A stretch of 64,000 bases of DNA from Leucobacter triazinivorans (GCF_004208635.1 NZ_CP035806.1:2976001-3040000); one strand, 5' to 3'. Numbered from the stretch's first letter, positions 8,294 to 17,119 are shown. Notes: a model not told the origin generated them from the sequence alone. Numbers and translations: made by a program.

Positions 8294-9466
8294 TCACGCG
8301 GCGTCGAACGCCGCGCGCACCTCCTCGTGCGGCAGCGCGAAGCTCGTGTGCCCGTCGCGGCCGGTCATGTCCCGCGCGGCGATGAGCGCGTTGCAGACCG
8401 CCTCCTCGGTGGCCTGCACGACCGCCTCGAAGAAGGGGTCGATGCCGCCCCAGGCCACGTGCGAGAGCTGCTCGACGGCGATGCCGTCGCCGGCCATCCG
8501 CGAACCGAGCGCCCCCTCGTTCGCGGTTGAGAAAGCGAGGAAGATGTCGCCCGAGAAGTGGCTGCCGGTGGTTCCGGTGCGGGCGAGGCCGAGCGGCACG
8601 CGGCGCGCGAGCGCACGGCACTGGTCCGGCAGCAGGGGCGCGTCGGTGGCCACGACCACGATCACGCTGCCCGCGCCGGGGGCGGCCACGGCGCCGGCTC
8701 CTGCCTCGCGCGCGAACCAGCCGCTGGTCTCCATGGGGTTCGGGGCCTGCGACGCGGGGCCGAGCGGGCGCCCCGCGATCCTGAGCTCCTTGCGCGAGCC
8801 GAAGTTCGCCTGCAGCAGCACCCCCACGGTCCAGCGCTCGTCGCCCGAGCGCACGATCCGCGATGCCGTGCCGGTGCCGCCCTTGAACCCGTAGCAGTTC
8901 ATGCCGGTGCCGCCGCCGACGTTGCCCTCGGCGACCGGGCCGCTCGCTGCCGCGTCGAGGGCCGCGACGGCGTGCTCCGGGCGCACGGTGTCGGCGTTGA
9001 TGGAGTTGAGGTAGCCGTCCCAGGTCTCGCCGACGACGGGGAGCATCCATGAGGCAGCCGATGCCGGGTGGTGCTGCGCCATCCAGCGATCGACGCCGCG
9101 GTGCACGGCGCCGACGGCGTGGGAGTTCGTGATCGCGATGGGGGCCTGCAGCTGGCCCGACTCCTCGATCCAGCTACGGCCCGTGAGTTCGCCGTTGCCG
9201 TTGAGCACCGCGACGCCGGCGGCGCACGGCCCGCCGGCTGCGGCGCGGCCGCGGGGCAGGATCGCGGTGACGCCCGTGCGGGCGACCGCGGGCTGATCCT
9301 CGAGGATCGTGACGAGCCCCACTTCGAGGCCGGGCACGTCGGTGATGGCGTTCCAGCGGCCCGGTTCGCCGTCGCTGGGGACGCCGAGGTCGCGCGCGCG
9401 GGGGGCTCCCGGGTCGGCGCCGCCGCCGGCGCCGGTGCCGGCCTCAGGGGCGGGGTCGGATGCCAT
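8294..9466 (-). CDS. P1 (DmpA/BapA) family aminopeptidase
   Basis: A 390-residue member of the self-cleaving N-terminal-nucleophile family that includes DmpA (L-aminopeptidase/D-esterase) and beta-peptidyl aminopeptidases. The family glycine-rich motif EGNVGGGTGMNCYGFKGGTG is present. The predicted autocleavage site is the Gly-Ser pair in GAGSVIVVVATDAPLL, with Ser267 as the new N-terminal nucleophile. I chose the ATG at 9466, which has GAGG before it; the ATG at 9490 would fall inside a strong operator palindrome. It is divergent from a permease and probably acts on what that permease imports. The family is known; the substrate is not. Confidence 0.9.
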   Translation of the reverse strand: MASDPAPEAGTGAGGGADPGAPRARDLGVPSDGEPGRWNAITDVPGLEVGLVTILEDQPAVARTGVTAILPRGRAAAGGPCAAGVAVLNGNGELTGRSWIEESGQLQAPIAITNSHAVGAVHRGVDRWMAQHHPASAASWMLPVVGETWDGYLNSINADTVRPEHAVAALDAAASGPVAEGNVGGGTGMNCYGFKGGTGTASRIVRSGDERWTVGVLLQANFGSRKELRIAGRPLGPASQAPNPMETSGWFAREAGAGAVAAPGAGSVIVVVATDAPLLPDQCRALARRVPLGLARTGTTGSHFSGDIFLAFSTANEGALGSRMAGDGIAVEQLSHVAWGGIDPFFEAVVQATEEAVCNALIAARDMTGRDGHTSFALPHEEVRAAFDAA

Positions 9467-9483
9467 CGATCCATCCTCGATCT

Positions 9484-9496
9484 TGAACATTGTTTA
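9484..9496. promoter_or_regulatory. operator 1 of the peptidase/permease divergent promoter
   Basis: TGAACA-T-TGTTTA, one mismatch from the perfect palindrome TGAACA-N-TGTTCA. It lies 18 bp upstream of the chosen peptidase start. A matching copy is 65 bp away (centre to centre). The TetR-like gene at 11273 is the nearest candidate regulator. Confidence 0.6.
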
Positions 9497-9548
9497 ATCC
9501 TTTCGTCTGTGATTACATTACAGGCGATAACGAAATGCAGGAAGAACT

Positions 9549-9561
9549 TGATCATTGTTCA
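9549..9561. promoter_or_regulatory. operator 2 of the peptidase/permease divergent promoter
   Basis: TGATCA-T-TGTTCA, again one mismatch from TGAACA-N-TGTTCA. It lies 40 bp upstream of the permease start. The spacing to operator 1 is close to six helical turns, which would put both sites on the same face of the DNA. Confidence 0.6.
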
Positions 9562-9600
9562 GCAAGCGCAGTGATCTCGGAGTCAGACAAGGGAGTCCGC

Positions 9601-11115
9601 ATGTCCACCGCACCCACCCCATCGTCGCACCGCGGAAGCGGGCAGCTCGCCCGAGGTCGCCTCGGCACCTGGGACATCGTGTTCTTCGTGGTCTCGGCCG
9701 CAGCGCCCCTCACGGTGATCCTGAGCGGTGCCGTCACGACCTTCCGGCTGGGCGGTATCGGCGCACCCGGCGCCATCCTGTTCTGCGCCGTGGTGCTCGT
9801 CCTCTTCGCGCTCGGCTTCACCGCGATGTCGAAGAGCGTGCGCAACGCGGGAGCCTTCTACGCCTACGTGTCACGAGGGATCGGCAAGCCGTTCGGTCTC
9901 GGGGTCTCCTCGGCCACGGTCTTCGCCTACATCTCACTCGTCATCTCCTTCTACGGGTTCATCGGCTTCTTCGCGCAGTTCACCTTCGCCGAGCTCTTCG
10001 GTCTCGACCTGCCCTGGGGTGTCTGGTCGCTCATCGCCGTCGGGCTCGTCGCGTTCCTCGGCTACCGCAAGGTCGACGTCGGCGCGAAGGTGCTCGGCGT
10101 GCTGCTGACCCTCGAGGTCGCGATCCTGCTGGTCTTCGCGATCGCCGCGCTCGCCGACGGCGGCCCCGAGCCGTGGAGCCTCGTCTCCTTCGACCCGCAG
10201 AACGTGTTCTTCGCGCCGGCCGCGGGAACGCTCTTCATCGTGGGCTTCGGCGCTTATCTGGGTTTCGAGAGCACGGCGATCTACGCCGAGGAGGCGAAGC
10301 GCCCCGAGCGCACGATCCCGCGCGCCACGATCATCGCCATCGCGTTCCTGGGCCTGTTCTACGCGTTCACCTTCTGGGTGCTGACCGTCGCGTTCGGGGT
10401 GGACGGCGTGCTCGAGATGGCGCGCAGCGACGCGTTCGAGACCATGGTGATCACGGGCACGGAGAATCTCGCCGGCGCCTGGGCCGCCTTCGCCATGAAG
10501 GCGCTGATCGTCACCAGCTTCTTCGCGTGCGTGCTCGCCTTCCACAACGCCTGCACCCGCTACCTGTTCTCGCTCGGACGCGAGGGGCTGCTCCCTCGAG
10601 CGCTCGGCCGCACCAGCGCGCGCAGCCAGTCGCCGGCGGTCGCGAGCCTGACGCTCAGCGCGTGCTGCGCGATCGGCGTGCTCATCGCGATCCTCGTGAA
10701 CGCCGACCCCTTCCTCGGCCTGGCCCTCTGGACCTACGCGACGGGCGTGCAGGGTCTCGTCTTCGCGCAGGCCTTCACCGCCATCGCGGTCGTCTGGTAC
10801 TTCGCGAGGGATCGTCGCGGGCACAGCGTCTGGCGCGTGGTCGTCGCCCCGGTGCTCGGCGCGCTCGGCCTGGTCGTCGGATTCGTCCTGATCGTCACCA
10901 ACTTCGAGGTGGTGACGGGGCTCGAGGGGCCGATCAACCAGATCCTGCTGCTGCCGACGCCGATCCTGTTCTTCGGCGGGATCACGGTCGGCCTCGTGCT
11001 CAAGGCGCGCAGACCGGAGTACTACGCGGGGCTCACGGAGTCGGTGCGGGTCGTGCCGCAGGAGGAGCTGCCGGAGGAGCAGCGGGAGCGGGAAGAGCCG
11101 GAACCCGCCCGCTGA
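9601..11115 (+). CDS. APC-family amino acid permease
   Basis: A 504-residue membrane transporter with about twelve hydrophobic segments. It shows the APC signatures AAPLTVILSGA, FTAMSKSVRNAGAFYAYVSRGIGKPFG and GFESTAIYAEEAKRPERTIPRA. The start at 9601 follows AAGGGAG; the open frame extends further upstream across the operator region and is not credible there. It is divergent from the DmpA-type peptidase and upstream of a TetR-like gene. Together these suggest an inducible uptake-plus-hydrolysis unit for an amino acid amide, short peptide or beta-peptide. The substrate is inferred only from the neighbour. Confidence 0.92.
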   Translation: MSTAPTPSSHRGSGQLARGRLGTWDIVFFVVSAAAPLTVILSGAVTTFRLGGIGAPGAILFCAVVLVLFALGFTAMSKSVRNAGAFYAYVSRGIGKPFGLGVSSATVFAYISLVISFYGFIGFFAQFTFAELFGLDLPWGVWSLIAVGLVAFLGYRKVDVGAKVLGVLLTLEVAILLVFAIAALADGGPEPWSLVSFDPQNVFFAPAAGTLFIVGFGAYLGFESTAIYAEEAKRPERTIPRATIIAIAFLGLFYAFTFWVLTVAFGVDGVLEMARSDAFETMVITGTENLAGAWAAFAMKALIVTSFFACVLAFHNACTRYLFSLGREGLLPRALGRTSARSQSPAVASLTLSACCAIGVLIAILVNADPFLGLALWTYATGVQGLVFAQAFTAIAVVWYFARDRRGHSVWRVVVAPVLGALGLVVGFVLIVTNFEVVTGLEGPINQILLLPTPILFFGGITVGLVLKARRPEYYAGLTESVRVVPQEELPEEQREREEPEPAR

Positions 11116-11198
11116 TGCGGGATCCCCGATCCGCGATCCCGGATCCTTCGCTCCGAGGGATCCGCTCCCCGAGGGATCCGCCCCTCCAGGGATCTTCG

Positions 11199-11243
11199 CC
11201 CCGAGCCCTCCGGCGGCCGCGCGTCGCGCCGGAGGGCTCGGGG
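11199..11243 (+). terminator. intrinsic-type hairpin after the permease
   Basis: Perfect 16-base arms at 11199-11214 and 11228-11243 (CCCCGAGCCCTCCGGC and its complement) with a 13-base loop. The 60 bp before it carry five GGATCC/GATCC-type motifs in a loose repeat. Confidence 0.75.
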
Positions 11244-11272
11244 CCGTCCTGCGTACGAATAAGCTGGAGCGC

Positions 11273-11938
11273 ATGAACGCGACCGCACGCCGTCGATCGG
11301 AACGCCGCGAGGACATCGTCCGCGCATTCTGGCGCGTCGCCCGGTCGAATCCCCGGCGGGTGAACGTGCGATCGGTCGCGGCCGAGGCGGAGATGAGCCC
11401 CGCCAACGTGCTGCACTACTTCGCCAGTCTGGGGGAGCTGCAGATGACGGCGATCGCGGGGGCGCTCGAGCAGTTCTTCGAGCGACGCCAGGCGATCCTC
11501 GACCGCTCCGAGAGCGCGACCGCACGCATCGCGGCGATGATCGAGGCCGGCGTGCCCGACACCATCAGCGATGAATTGCGCCACGTCTACGAGAGCGTCG
11601 GCATTCTCGCCGACCACCCGGAGTACCTGCCCGCGCACCGCGCGCTCACGGATCGGCAGGTCATGCTCTACCGCACCCTCATCGAGATCGGCGCGGGCAC
11701 CGGCGAGTTCGCGCTCGCGTCGCCGCCCGGGATGATCGCCCGCAATCTGGTGGCGCTCGAGGACGCCTATGACCTGTACCCGCTCGTGGGCGACCAGACC
11801 CCGCGGGAGGAATGCCGCGCCGCCGTGCGCAGCTACGCCGAGCTGGCGCTCGGCATTCCCGGGCGCCTCACGGGCGGCCCCGGATCCGGGGATCCCGGCA
11901 CCGCCGCGTTCGGATCCGGGGATCCCGACTCCGCCTGA
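11273..11938 (+). CDS. TetR/AcrR-like transcriptional regulator
   Basis: A 221-residue protein with an N-terminal helix-turn-helix (VRSVAAEAEMSPANVLHYFAS, residues ~28-48) and a helical ligand domain. The HTH is typical of TetR-like regulators. The last 25 residues are a Gly/Ser/Pro/Asp repeat (GSGDPG-type), coded by repeated GGATCCGGGGATCCC, and are probably a disordered tail. GGAG precedes the ATG. It lies downstream of the permease and may bind the TGAACA-N-TGTTCA sites at 9484 and 9549; that link is inference. Confidence 0.82.
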   Translation: MNATARRRSERREDIVRAFWRVARSNPRRVNVRSVAAEAEMSPANVLHYFASLGELQMTAIAGALEQFFERRQAILDRSESATARIAAMIEAGVPDTISDELRHVYESVGILADHPEYLPAHRALTDRQVMLYRTLIEIGAGTGEFALASPPGMIARNLVALEDAYDLYPLVGDQTPREECRAAVRSYAELALGIPGRLTGGPGSGDPGTAAFGSGDPDSA

Positions 11939-11946
11939 ATCGACGA

Positions 11947-11977
11947 CGGGGCCGGAGCGCTGCGCGCCCCGGCCCCG
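11947..11977 (+). terminator. GC-rich hairpin after the regulator
   Basis: CGGGGCCGG at 11947-11955 pairs with CCGGCCCCG at 11969-11977. It lies between the convergent regulator gene and hpaD, with no T-run. Confidence 0.6.
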
Positions 11978-12070
11978 ATCCCCAGCCGCCTCTGAGAGGT
12001 GGTGCCAGAACCCGTCATGCTGCGACTCGCACGCGTGCGCAGGACGACGGGAACCAGCCCGAGAAGCGTG

Positions 12071-13213
12071 CTACAGCGTCTCGCCGAGCTTGAAGCCCTT
12101 CGTCTCGTCGCCCTCGCGGGTGTACGAGAACCCGTCGGCGCCGATCGTCACGGCCATCTCGCTGTCGTCGGTGCGCGCGATCACCGGCTGCGGGTTGCCG
12201 TCGAGATCGAGCACCAGGGAGGCCTCGGTGTACCACGAGGGCACGACCGGATTGCCCCACCAGTCGCGGCGCTGGTTGTCGTGCACGTCCCAGGTGACGA
12301 CCGGGTTGTCGGGGTCGCCGGTGTAGTAGTCCTGGGTGTAGATCTCGACGCGGTGGCCGTCGGGATCGAGCAGGTAGAGGTAGAAGGCGTTCGAGACGCC
12401 GTGGCGGCCCGGGCCGCGCTCGATGCGATCCGACAGGCGCAGCGCGCCGAGCTTGTCGCAGATCGCGAGGATGTTGTGCTTCTCGTGCGTGGCGAAGGCG
12501 ACGTGGTGCATGCGCGGCCCGTCGCCCCCGGTGGCGGCGGTGTCGTGCACGGTCGGCTTGCGGCGCAGCCACGCGGCGTAGACGGTGCCCTCGTTGTCCT
12601 GGATGTCCTCGGTCACGCGGAAGCCGAGATCCTGGTAGTGGCGCACCGCGCGCGGCACGTCGGGGGTCACCTGGTTGAAGTGATCGAGGCGCACGAGCTC
12701 ACCCGGGGTGTGCAGGTCGTAGCGCCAGGCGAGACGCTCGACGTGCTCGGTCTGGTAGAAGAACTCGTAGGGGAACCCGAGCGGGTCGACCACGCGCACC
12801 GAGTCGCCGATGCCCTTCACGAAGCCGTTCTCGTTGCGACGCACGTCGCAGCCGAGCTCGGTGTAGAAGGCGACCGCCTTGTCGAGGTCCTCGGGCGTGC
12901 GCACGCGGTACGAGAAGGCGGCGACCGCCGCCACGGGGCCCTTGCGCAGCACGAGGTTGTGGTGGATGAACTCCTCGGTCGAACGGAGGTAGATGGCCTC
13001 GTCGTCCTCCTCGGTCACGTAGAGGCCGAGCACGTCGACGTAGAACTCGCGCGAGGCCGCGAGGTCGGTGACCACGAGCTCCATGTACGCGCAGCGCAGG
13101 ATGTCGGGGGCGGCGGCCTGCGGGGTCGCAATGGGGTTGTCGGAGTGGATCGGGGCCTCTTCGGTCACCCAGAAGCCGGAGGAGGTCTTGTCGCTGTCGT
13201 TGAGTTTGGCCAT
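12071..13213 (-). CDS. hpaD: homoprotocatechuate 2,3-dioxygenase (extradiol)
   Basis: A 380-residue type-I extradiol dioxygenase that opens the ring of 3,4-dihydroxyphenylacetate to 5-carboxymethyl-2-hydroxymuconate semialdehyde. The metal ligands are His178 (RLDHFN), His237 (MHHVAF) and Glu290 (HRVEIY). With a constant offset of 23 they match His155, His214 and Glu267 of the Brevibacterium fuscum enzyme. The same offset also gives the second-sphere residues Asn180, His223 and Tyr280. Whether the native metal is Fe(II) or Mn(II) cannot be told. AAGGAAG precedes the ATG. It is the last gene of the hpa operon read from 17.1 kb. Confidence 0.94.
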   Translation of the reverse strand: MAKLNDSDKTSSGFWVTEEAPIHSDNPIATPQAAAPDILRCAYMELVVTDLAASREFYVDVLGLYVTEEDDEAIYLRSTEEFIHHNLVLRKGPVAAVAAFSYRVRTPEDLDKAVAFYTELGCDVRRNENGFVKGIGDSVRVVDPLGFPYEFFYQTEHVERLAWRYDLHTPGELVRLDHFNQVTPDVPRAVRHYQDLGFRVTEDIQDNEGTVYAAWLRRKPTVHDTAATGGDGPRMHHVAFATHEKHNILAICDKLGALRLSDRIERGPGRHGVSNAFYLYLLDPDGHRVEIYTQDYYTGDPDNPVVTWDVHDNQRRDWWGNPVVPSWYTEASLVLDLDGNPQPVIARTDDSEMAVTIGADGFSYTREGDETKGFKLGETL

Positions 13214-13236
13214 GATGTCGCTTCCTTGCAGTGTTC

Positions 13237-13329
13237 TGTCATCCTGCGCGAGCGCAGCGAGTCGCAGGATCCAGCTTCGTGTCGAGCCGGATGCCGCGCT
13301 TCGGTCTTCGGCCTTCGCGCAGGGTGACA
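13237..13329. repeat. palindromic REP-like element between hpaE and hpaD
   Basis: Termini TGTCATCCTGCGCGA (13237-13251) and TCGCGCAGGGTGACA (13315-13329) pair at 14 of 15 positions. The inner sequence repeats the same words (GCGCAGCGAGTCGCAGGATCC). It is the same family as the element at 8021-8103 but without tandem expansion. Confidence 0.65.
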
Positions 13330-13352
13330 TGGGTGGCGTATGGAGGTTGAGG

Positions 13353-14849
13353 TTACTTGCCGGCGCCGAACCGGGGGCTGTGCGCCTCGTTGAGCGTGAT
13401 GTGCACGGCCTGCTGATCGGTGTAGAAATCGATCGACCGGTACCCGCCCTCGTGGCCGAGGCCCGAGGCCTTCACGCCGCCGAAGGGCGTGCGGAGGTCG
13501 CGCACGTTGTTCGAGTTGAGCCACACCATGCCGGCCTCGACCGACTGCGCGAAGTTGTGCGCGCGCTTGAGGTTCGAGGTCCAGATGTAGGCGGCGAGGC
13601 CGTACTTCGTGTTGTTGGCGAGCTCGAGCGCCTCTTCGTCGGTGTCGAACGGCGTGATCGCGACGACGGGGCCGAAGATCTCCTCCTGGAAGATCCGGGC
13701 GTCGGGCGACACGTCGGCGAACACGGTGGGGGCCACGTAGTTGCCGGTGGGGAAGCCCTCGGGGCGCCCGCCGCCGGCGACGAGGCGGCCCTCGCCCTTG
13801 CCGATCTCGACGTAGCTCATGACCTTCTCGTAGTGCTCGGGGTGCACGAGCGCCCCGACCTCGGTGGCGGGATCGCTCGGCAGGCCGACCACGATGTTCT
13901 TCGCCCGCTCGGCGTAGCGCTCCACGAACTCGTCGTAGATGTCTCGCTGCACGAGCACGCGGCTGCCCGCGGTGCAGCGCTCGCCGTTCAGGCTGAACAC
14001 GCCGAAGACGGTGGCGTCGAGCGCGGCCTCGAGATCGGCATCGGCGAAGACGACGGCCGGGCTCTTGCCGCCCAGCTCCATCGACAGGCCCTTGAGGTAC
14101 GGAGCCGCGTTGCCGAAGATGATCTGCCCCGTGCGGCTCTCGCCCGTGAAGGAGATCAGCGGCACGTCGGGGTGCTTGACGAGCGCGTCGCCCGCCGACT
14201 CGCCGAAGCCGTTGACGAGGTTGAACACCCCGGCGGGCACGCCCGCCTCGGTGAAGATGTCGGCCCAGAGCGAGGCGGAGAGGGGAGTGAACTCGGCGGG
14301 CTTGAGCACCACGGTGTTGCCGGTCGAGAGCGCCGGGGCCAGCTTCCACGACTCGAGCATGAACGGGGTGTTCCAGGGGGTGATGAGCCCCGCGACGCCG
14401 ATCGGCTTGCGGTTGACGTAGTTCACCTGGCGACCCGGCACCTTGAAGGTGTCGTCGTGCTGGGCCACGATGAGATCGCCGAAGAACCGGAAGTTCTCGG
14501 CCGCGCGGCGGGCCTGGCCCTTCGCCTGGGTGATGGGCAGGCCGGAATCGAAGCTCTCGAACAGCGCCAGCTGCTCGTCGCGCGACTCGACGATATCGGC
14601 GATCCTGTGCATGATGCGCGAGCGCTCGCGGGGCAGCATCTTGGGCCACGGGCCCTCCTCGAAGGCCCGCTTGGCGGCGGCGACGGCGAGGTCGATGTCG
14701 GCCTGCTGGCCCGAGGAGGCCATGATGTAGGTCTCGTTGGTGACGGGCTCGAGCACCTCGAACTCCTCGCCCCCGACGGAGTCGACGAACCGGCCGTCGA
14801 TGTAGTGGCGGATCTTGTCGGGCAGCCCGGTGGGCTTCTCCTGAGTCAT
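13353..14849 (-). CDS. hpaE: 5-carboxymethyl-2-hydroxymuconate semialdehyde dehydrogenase
   Basis: A 498-residue NAD-dependent aldehyde dehydrogenase that oxidises the HpaD product to the diacid. The catalytic set is complete: Asn160 (PWNTPF), Lys183 (LKPAEF), Glu258 (ELGGKSP) and Cys292 (GERCTAGSR). The RHYIDGRFVDS opening and the cluster context separate it from general aldehyde dehydrogenases. The ATG follows GGAGAG. It lies between the GntR gene and hpaD, all on one strand. Confidence 0.93.
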   Translation of the reverse strand: MTQEKPTGLPDKIRHYIDGRFVDSVGGEEFEVLEPVTNETYIMASSGQQADIDLAVAAAKRAFEEGPWPKMLPRERSRIMHRIADIVESRDEQLALFESFDSGLPITQAKGQARRAAENFRFFGDLIVAQHDDTFKVPGRQVNYVNRKPIGVAGLITPWNTPFMLESWKLAPALSTGNTVVLKPAEFTPLSASLWADIFTEAGVPAGVFNLVNGFGESAGDALVKHPDVPLISFTGESRTGQIIFGNAAPYLKGLSMELGGKSPAVVFADADLEAALDATVFGVFSLNGERCTAGSRVLVQRDIYDEFVERYAERAKNIVVGLPSDPATEVGALVHPEHYEKVMSYVEIGKGEGRLVAGGGRPEGFPTGNYVAPTVFADVSPDARIFQEEIFGPVVAITPFDTDEEALELANNTKYGLAAYIWTSNLKRAHNFAQSVEAGMVWLNSNNVRDLRTPFGGVKASGLGHEGGYRSIDFYTDQQAVHITLNEAHSPRFGAGK

Positions 14850-14897
14850 ACTCTCTCCAGGTGGTCGGTGGTGGATGTGGATTCTGAACGGAGGGGA

Positions 14898-15584
14898 TCA
14901 GGCGGCCGGTGCCGCCCGCTGCTCTCCCGTGTGGCGGTGCTCGTCGGAGTAGGCGAGCACCGCGTCGAGCGTCGCCGTGCGGTGCGCTCGAGCGGCCATC
15001 TCGATGTCGAGCGGCGCGGCGCGATCCTCGATGAGCTGCAGCAGCCGCTCGTGCTCGTCGACCGACTCCTGCGCCCGGCCGGGCACGAAGCTGAACGACG
15101 AGTTGCGCAGCACCTTCATGCGATTCCAGCCGCGGTGCACGAGGTCGAGGATGTGCGGGTTGGGGCACGTCTCGAACAGCACGCTGTGGAACTCGAGGTT
15201 GAGCTCGGTGAAGCGCTGGGGGTCGAACGCGCTGAGCGACTCGCGCATCGTCCGGTTGACGAGGCGCGCGCGGCGGATCTGGTCCGCCGTGATGTGCGGC
15301 GCCGCGAGCCCCGTAGCGGCCCCCTCGACGAGCGCGAGCGTCTGCATGGTGTGCAGGTACTCGGTCTCCTTGATGAGCGAGACCTGGGCGCCGACGTTGC
15401 GCTCGAAGGTGACGAGCTGCTCCGCCTCCAGACGTCGGATGGCCTCGCGCACCGGCACGACCGACATGCCGAGCTCGGTGGCGATCGGTGCGAGCACCAG
15501 GCGGTATCCCGGCACGTACTGCCCGCTGTCGATCCGATCCCGGATCAGGCGGTACGCGCGCTCGGACTTCGACTCGGCGGCCAT
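14898..15584 (-). CDS. GntR family regulator, FCD subfamily
   Basis: A 228-residue regulator. The N-terminal winged helix (GQYVPGYRLVLAPIATELGM, VVPVREAIRRLEAEQLV) is followed by a helical FCD-type effector domain with His-containing helices (ELNLEFHSVLFE, HRTATLDAVL). Its ATG lies two bases after the stop of the upstream fusion gene, so it is translationally coupled and sits inside the operon it probably controls. FCD regulators commonly bind palindromes centred on GTATAC. Two identical ATCGTATACGAT sites occur in the cluster. Assignment as the hpa repressor is inference. Confidence 0.9.
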   Translation of the reverse strand: MAAESKSERAYRLIRDRIDSGQYVPGYRLVLAPIATELGMSVVPVREAIRRLEAEQLVTFERNVGAQVSLIKETEYLHTMQTLALVEGAATGLAAPHITADQIRRARLVNRTMRESLSAFDPQRFTELNLEFHSVLFETCPNPHILDLVHRGWNRMKVLRNSSFSFVPGRAQESVDEHERLLQLIEDRAAPLDIEMAARAHRTATLDAVLAYSDEHRHTGEQRAAPAA

Positions 15585-15586
15585 GG

Positions 15587-17119
15587 CTACGCCCGTGCGC
15601 CCTGCCCGGCCGTCTCGGCCTCGTACTTCGCGCGCCACTCGGCGTTCATGGGGAACAGGCCGTCGACCGGGGCGCCCTGGGCGACCTGCTCGGCGACCCA
15701 CGCGTCGGCGCGCTCCTGGGCGGCGGCCTCGCGGGCCACCTCCTCGAGCAGGAACGGCGGGATCACGATCACGCCGTCGCGGTCGCCCATGACGATGTCG
15801 CCCGGCTGCACGGCCGCGCCGCCGCAGGCGATGGTCACGTCGGTCTCCCACGGCACGTGACGGCGGCCGAGCACGCTCGGGTGCGCGCCCTGGGAGAAGA
15901 CGGGGATGTCGAACTCCTGCACGGCCGCGAAGTCGCGCACGCCGCCGTCGGTGACGATGCCGGCGGCGCCGCGGACCTGCGCGCGCAGCGCGAGCACGTC
16001 GCCCACGGTGCCGGTCGACGGGATGCCGCGGGCCTCGACCACGAGCACCTCGCCGGCCTCGACGGTGTCGAAGGCGCGCTTCTGCGCGTTGAAGCCGCCG
16101 CCGTGCTGCTTGAACAGGTCGGGGCGAAACGGGATGAAGCGCAGGGTCTTGGCGGTGCCGAGGATCGTGTCGCCCTCGTGGTTCGGGTGCACCCCGTCGA
16201 TGAAGACGTCGACGTACCCGCGCTTGCGCAGCGCCGCCGAGACGGTGGCGACCGCCACGCCGTCGAGCAGCGCGCGGATCTCGTCGGTGAGGGGCGAGCC
16301 GTCGGTCGCGCTCGTCGAGACCGGGCTCTCGCTCAGCGGGGACGCCTTGCCGGCGGCGACCGCAGCGGCGTGCGCCGCCTCGTCGCCCCACGCCTCGACC
16401 CGCTGCGTGTCGTTGACTGCGGGCGTGTTGCCGAAGTCGCCGAACGCGGTGCCGCCCTGGGCGACGGTGGTGACCAGGCGGCCGGTGCTGGGGGAGCCCG
16501 CGGCGTTCGGTGCGTCGACCTCGACCTCGACCACGTCGCCCGGCACGACGACCGAGGAGCCGGCCGGGGTGCCTGTGAGGATCACGTCGCCCGACTCGAG
16601 CGTCATGTGCTGCGAGAGGTCGGCCACGAGCTGCCCGAAGGGGAACGCGAGGGTGTCGCTCGTGTCGTCCTGCACCAGCGCCCCGTTGACCCAGGTGCGC
16701 ACGCGCCAGGCATCCTGGCCGATGCCCGCGGTGGGGATCGCGACGGGGCCGATCGGGGTGAAGCCGTCGCCGCCCTTGTTGCGCACGTTGGAGCCCTTGT
16801 CGGCGGCGCGCAGGTCGTAGAGGCCGAAGTCGTTGGCCGCGGTGACCCGGGCCACGTGCTTCCAGCCGTCCTCGGGGGAGACCCAGCGGGCCGGCTCGCC
16901 GATCACGAGGGCGATCTCACCCTCGAAGGCGAGCAGCTCGGTGCCCGCGGGGCGCTCGATCGTGCCGCCGGTGGGGGCGAGCGACGAGGCCGGCTTGAAG
17001 AAGTAGGAGGGGAACTGGGGAGTGCGGCCGCGCTGCGCGATCCGCGAGGGGTAGTTGAGGTGGACGGCAATGATCTTGCCCGGCGTCTCGATGCCCAGCT
17101 GCTCGATTCCGTACGTCAT
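15587..17119 (-). CDS. FAH-domain / RraA-domain fusion protein of homoprotocatechuate degradation
   Basis: A 510-residue two-domain enzyme. Residues 1-~235 are a fumarylacetoacetate-hydrolase fold as in HpaG, with metal ligands Glu66 and Glu68 (FEGEIALVIG) and Asp97 (ANDFGLYDLR). A linker of ~40 residues follows. Residues ~275-490 are an RraA-like domain with the family's Arg395-Asp396 (DGGVRDFAAV), found in 4-hydroxy-4-methyl-2-oxoglutarate aldolases and oxaloacetate decarboxylases. E. coli HpaG joins two FAH domains, an isomerase and a decarboxylase. Here the RraA half may do the decarboxylation, which is inference. The ATG at 17119 has GAGG five bases before it; an ATG at 17134 is possible. 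Confidence 0.88.
   Translation of the reverse strand: MTYGIEQLGIETPGKIIAVHLNYPSRIAQRGRTPQFPSYFFKPASSLAPTGGTIERPAGTELLAFEGEIALVIGEPARWVSPEDGWKHVARVTAANDFGLYDLRAADKGSNVRNKGGDGFTPIGPVAIPTAGIGQDAWRVRTWVNGALVQDDTSDTLAFPFGQLVADLSQHMTLESGDVILTGTPAGSSVVVPGDVVEVEVDAPNAAGSPSTGRLVTTVAQGGTAFGDFGNTPAVNDTQRVEAWGDEAAHAAAVAAGKASPLSESPVSTSATDGSPLTDEIRALLDGVAVATVSAALRKRGYVDVFIDGVHPNHEGDTILGTAKTLRFIPFRPDLFKQHGGGFNAQKRAFDTVEAGEVLVVEARGIPSTGTVGDVLALRAQVRGAAGIVTDGGVRDFAAVQEFDIPVFSQGAHPSVLGRRHVPWETDVTIACGGAAVQPGDIVMGDRDGVIVIPPFLLEEVAREAAAQERADAWVAEQVAQGAPVDGLFPMNAEWRAKYEAETAGQGARA

Noticed and set aside
9505-9530. GntR-type operator around GTGATTACATTACAG
   Set aside because: The dyad is weak and off-centre compared with the two TGAACA sites that flank it.
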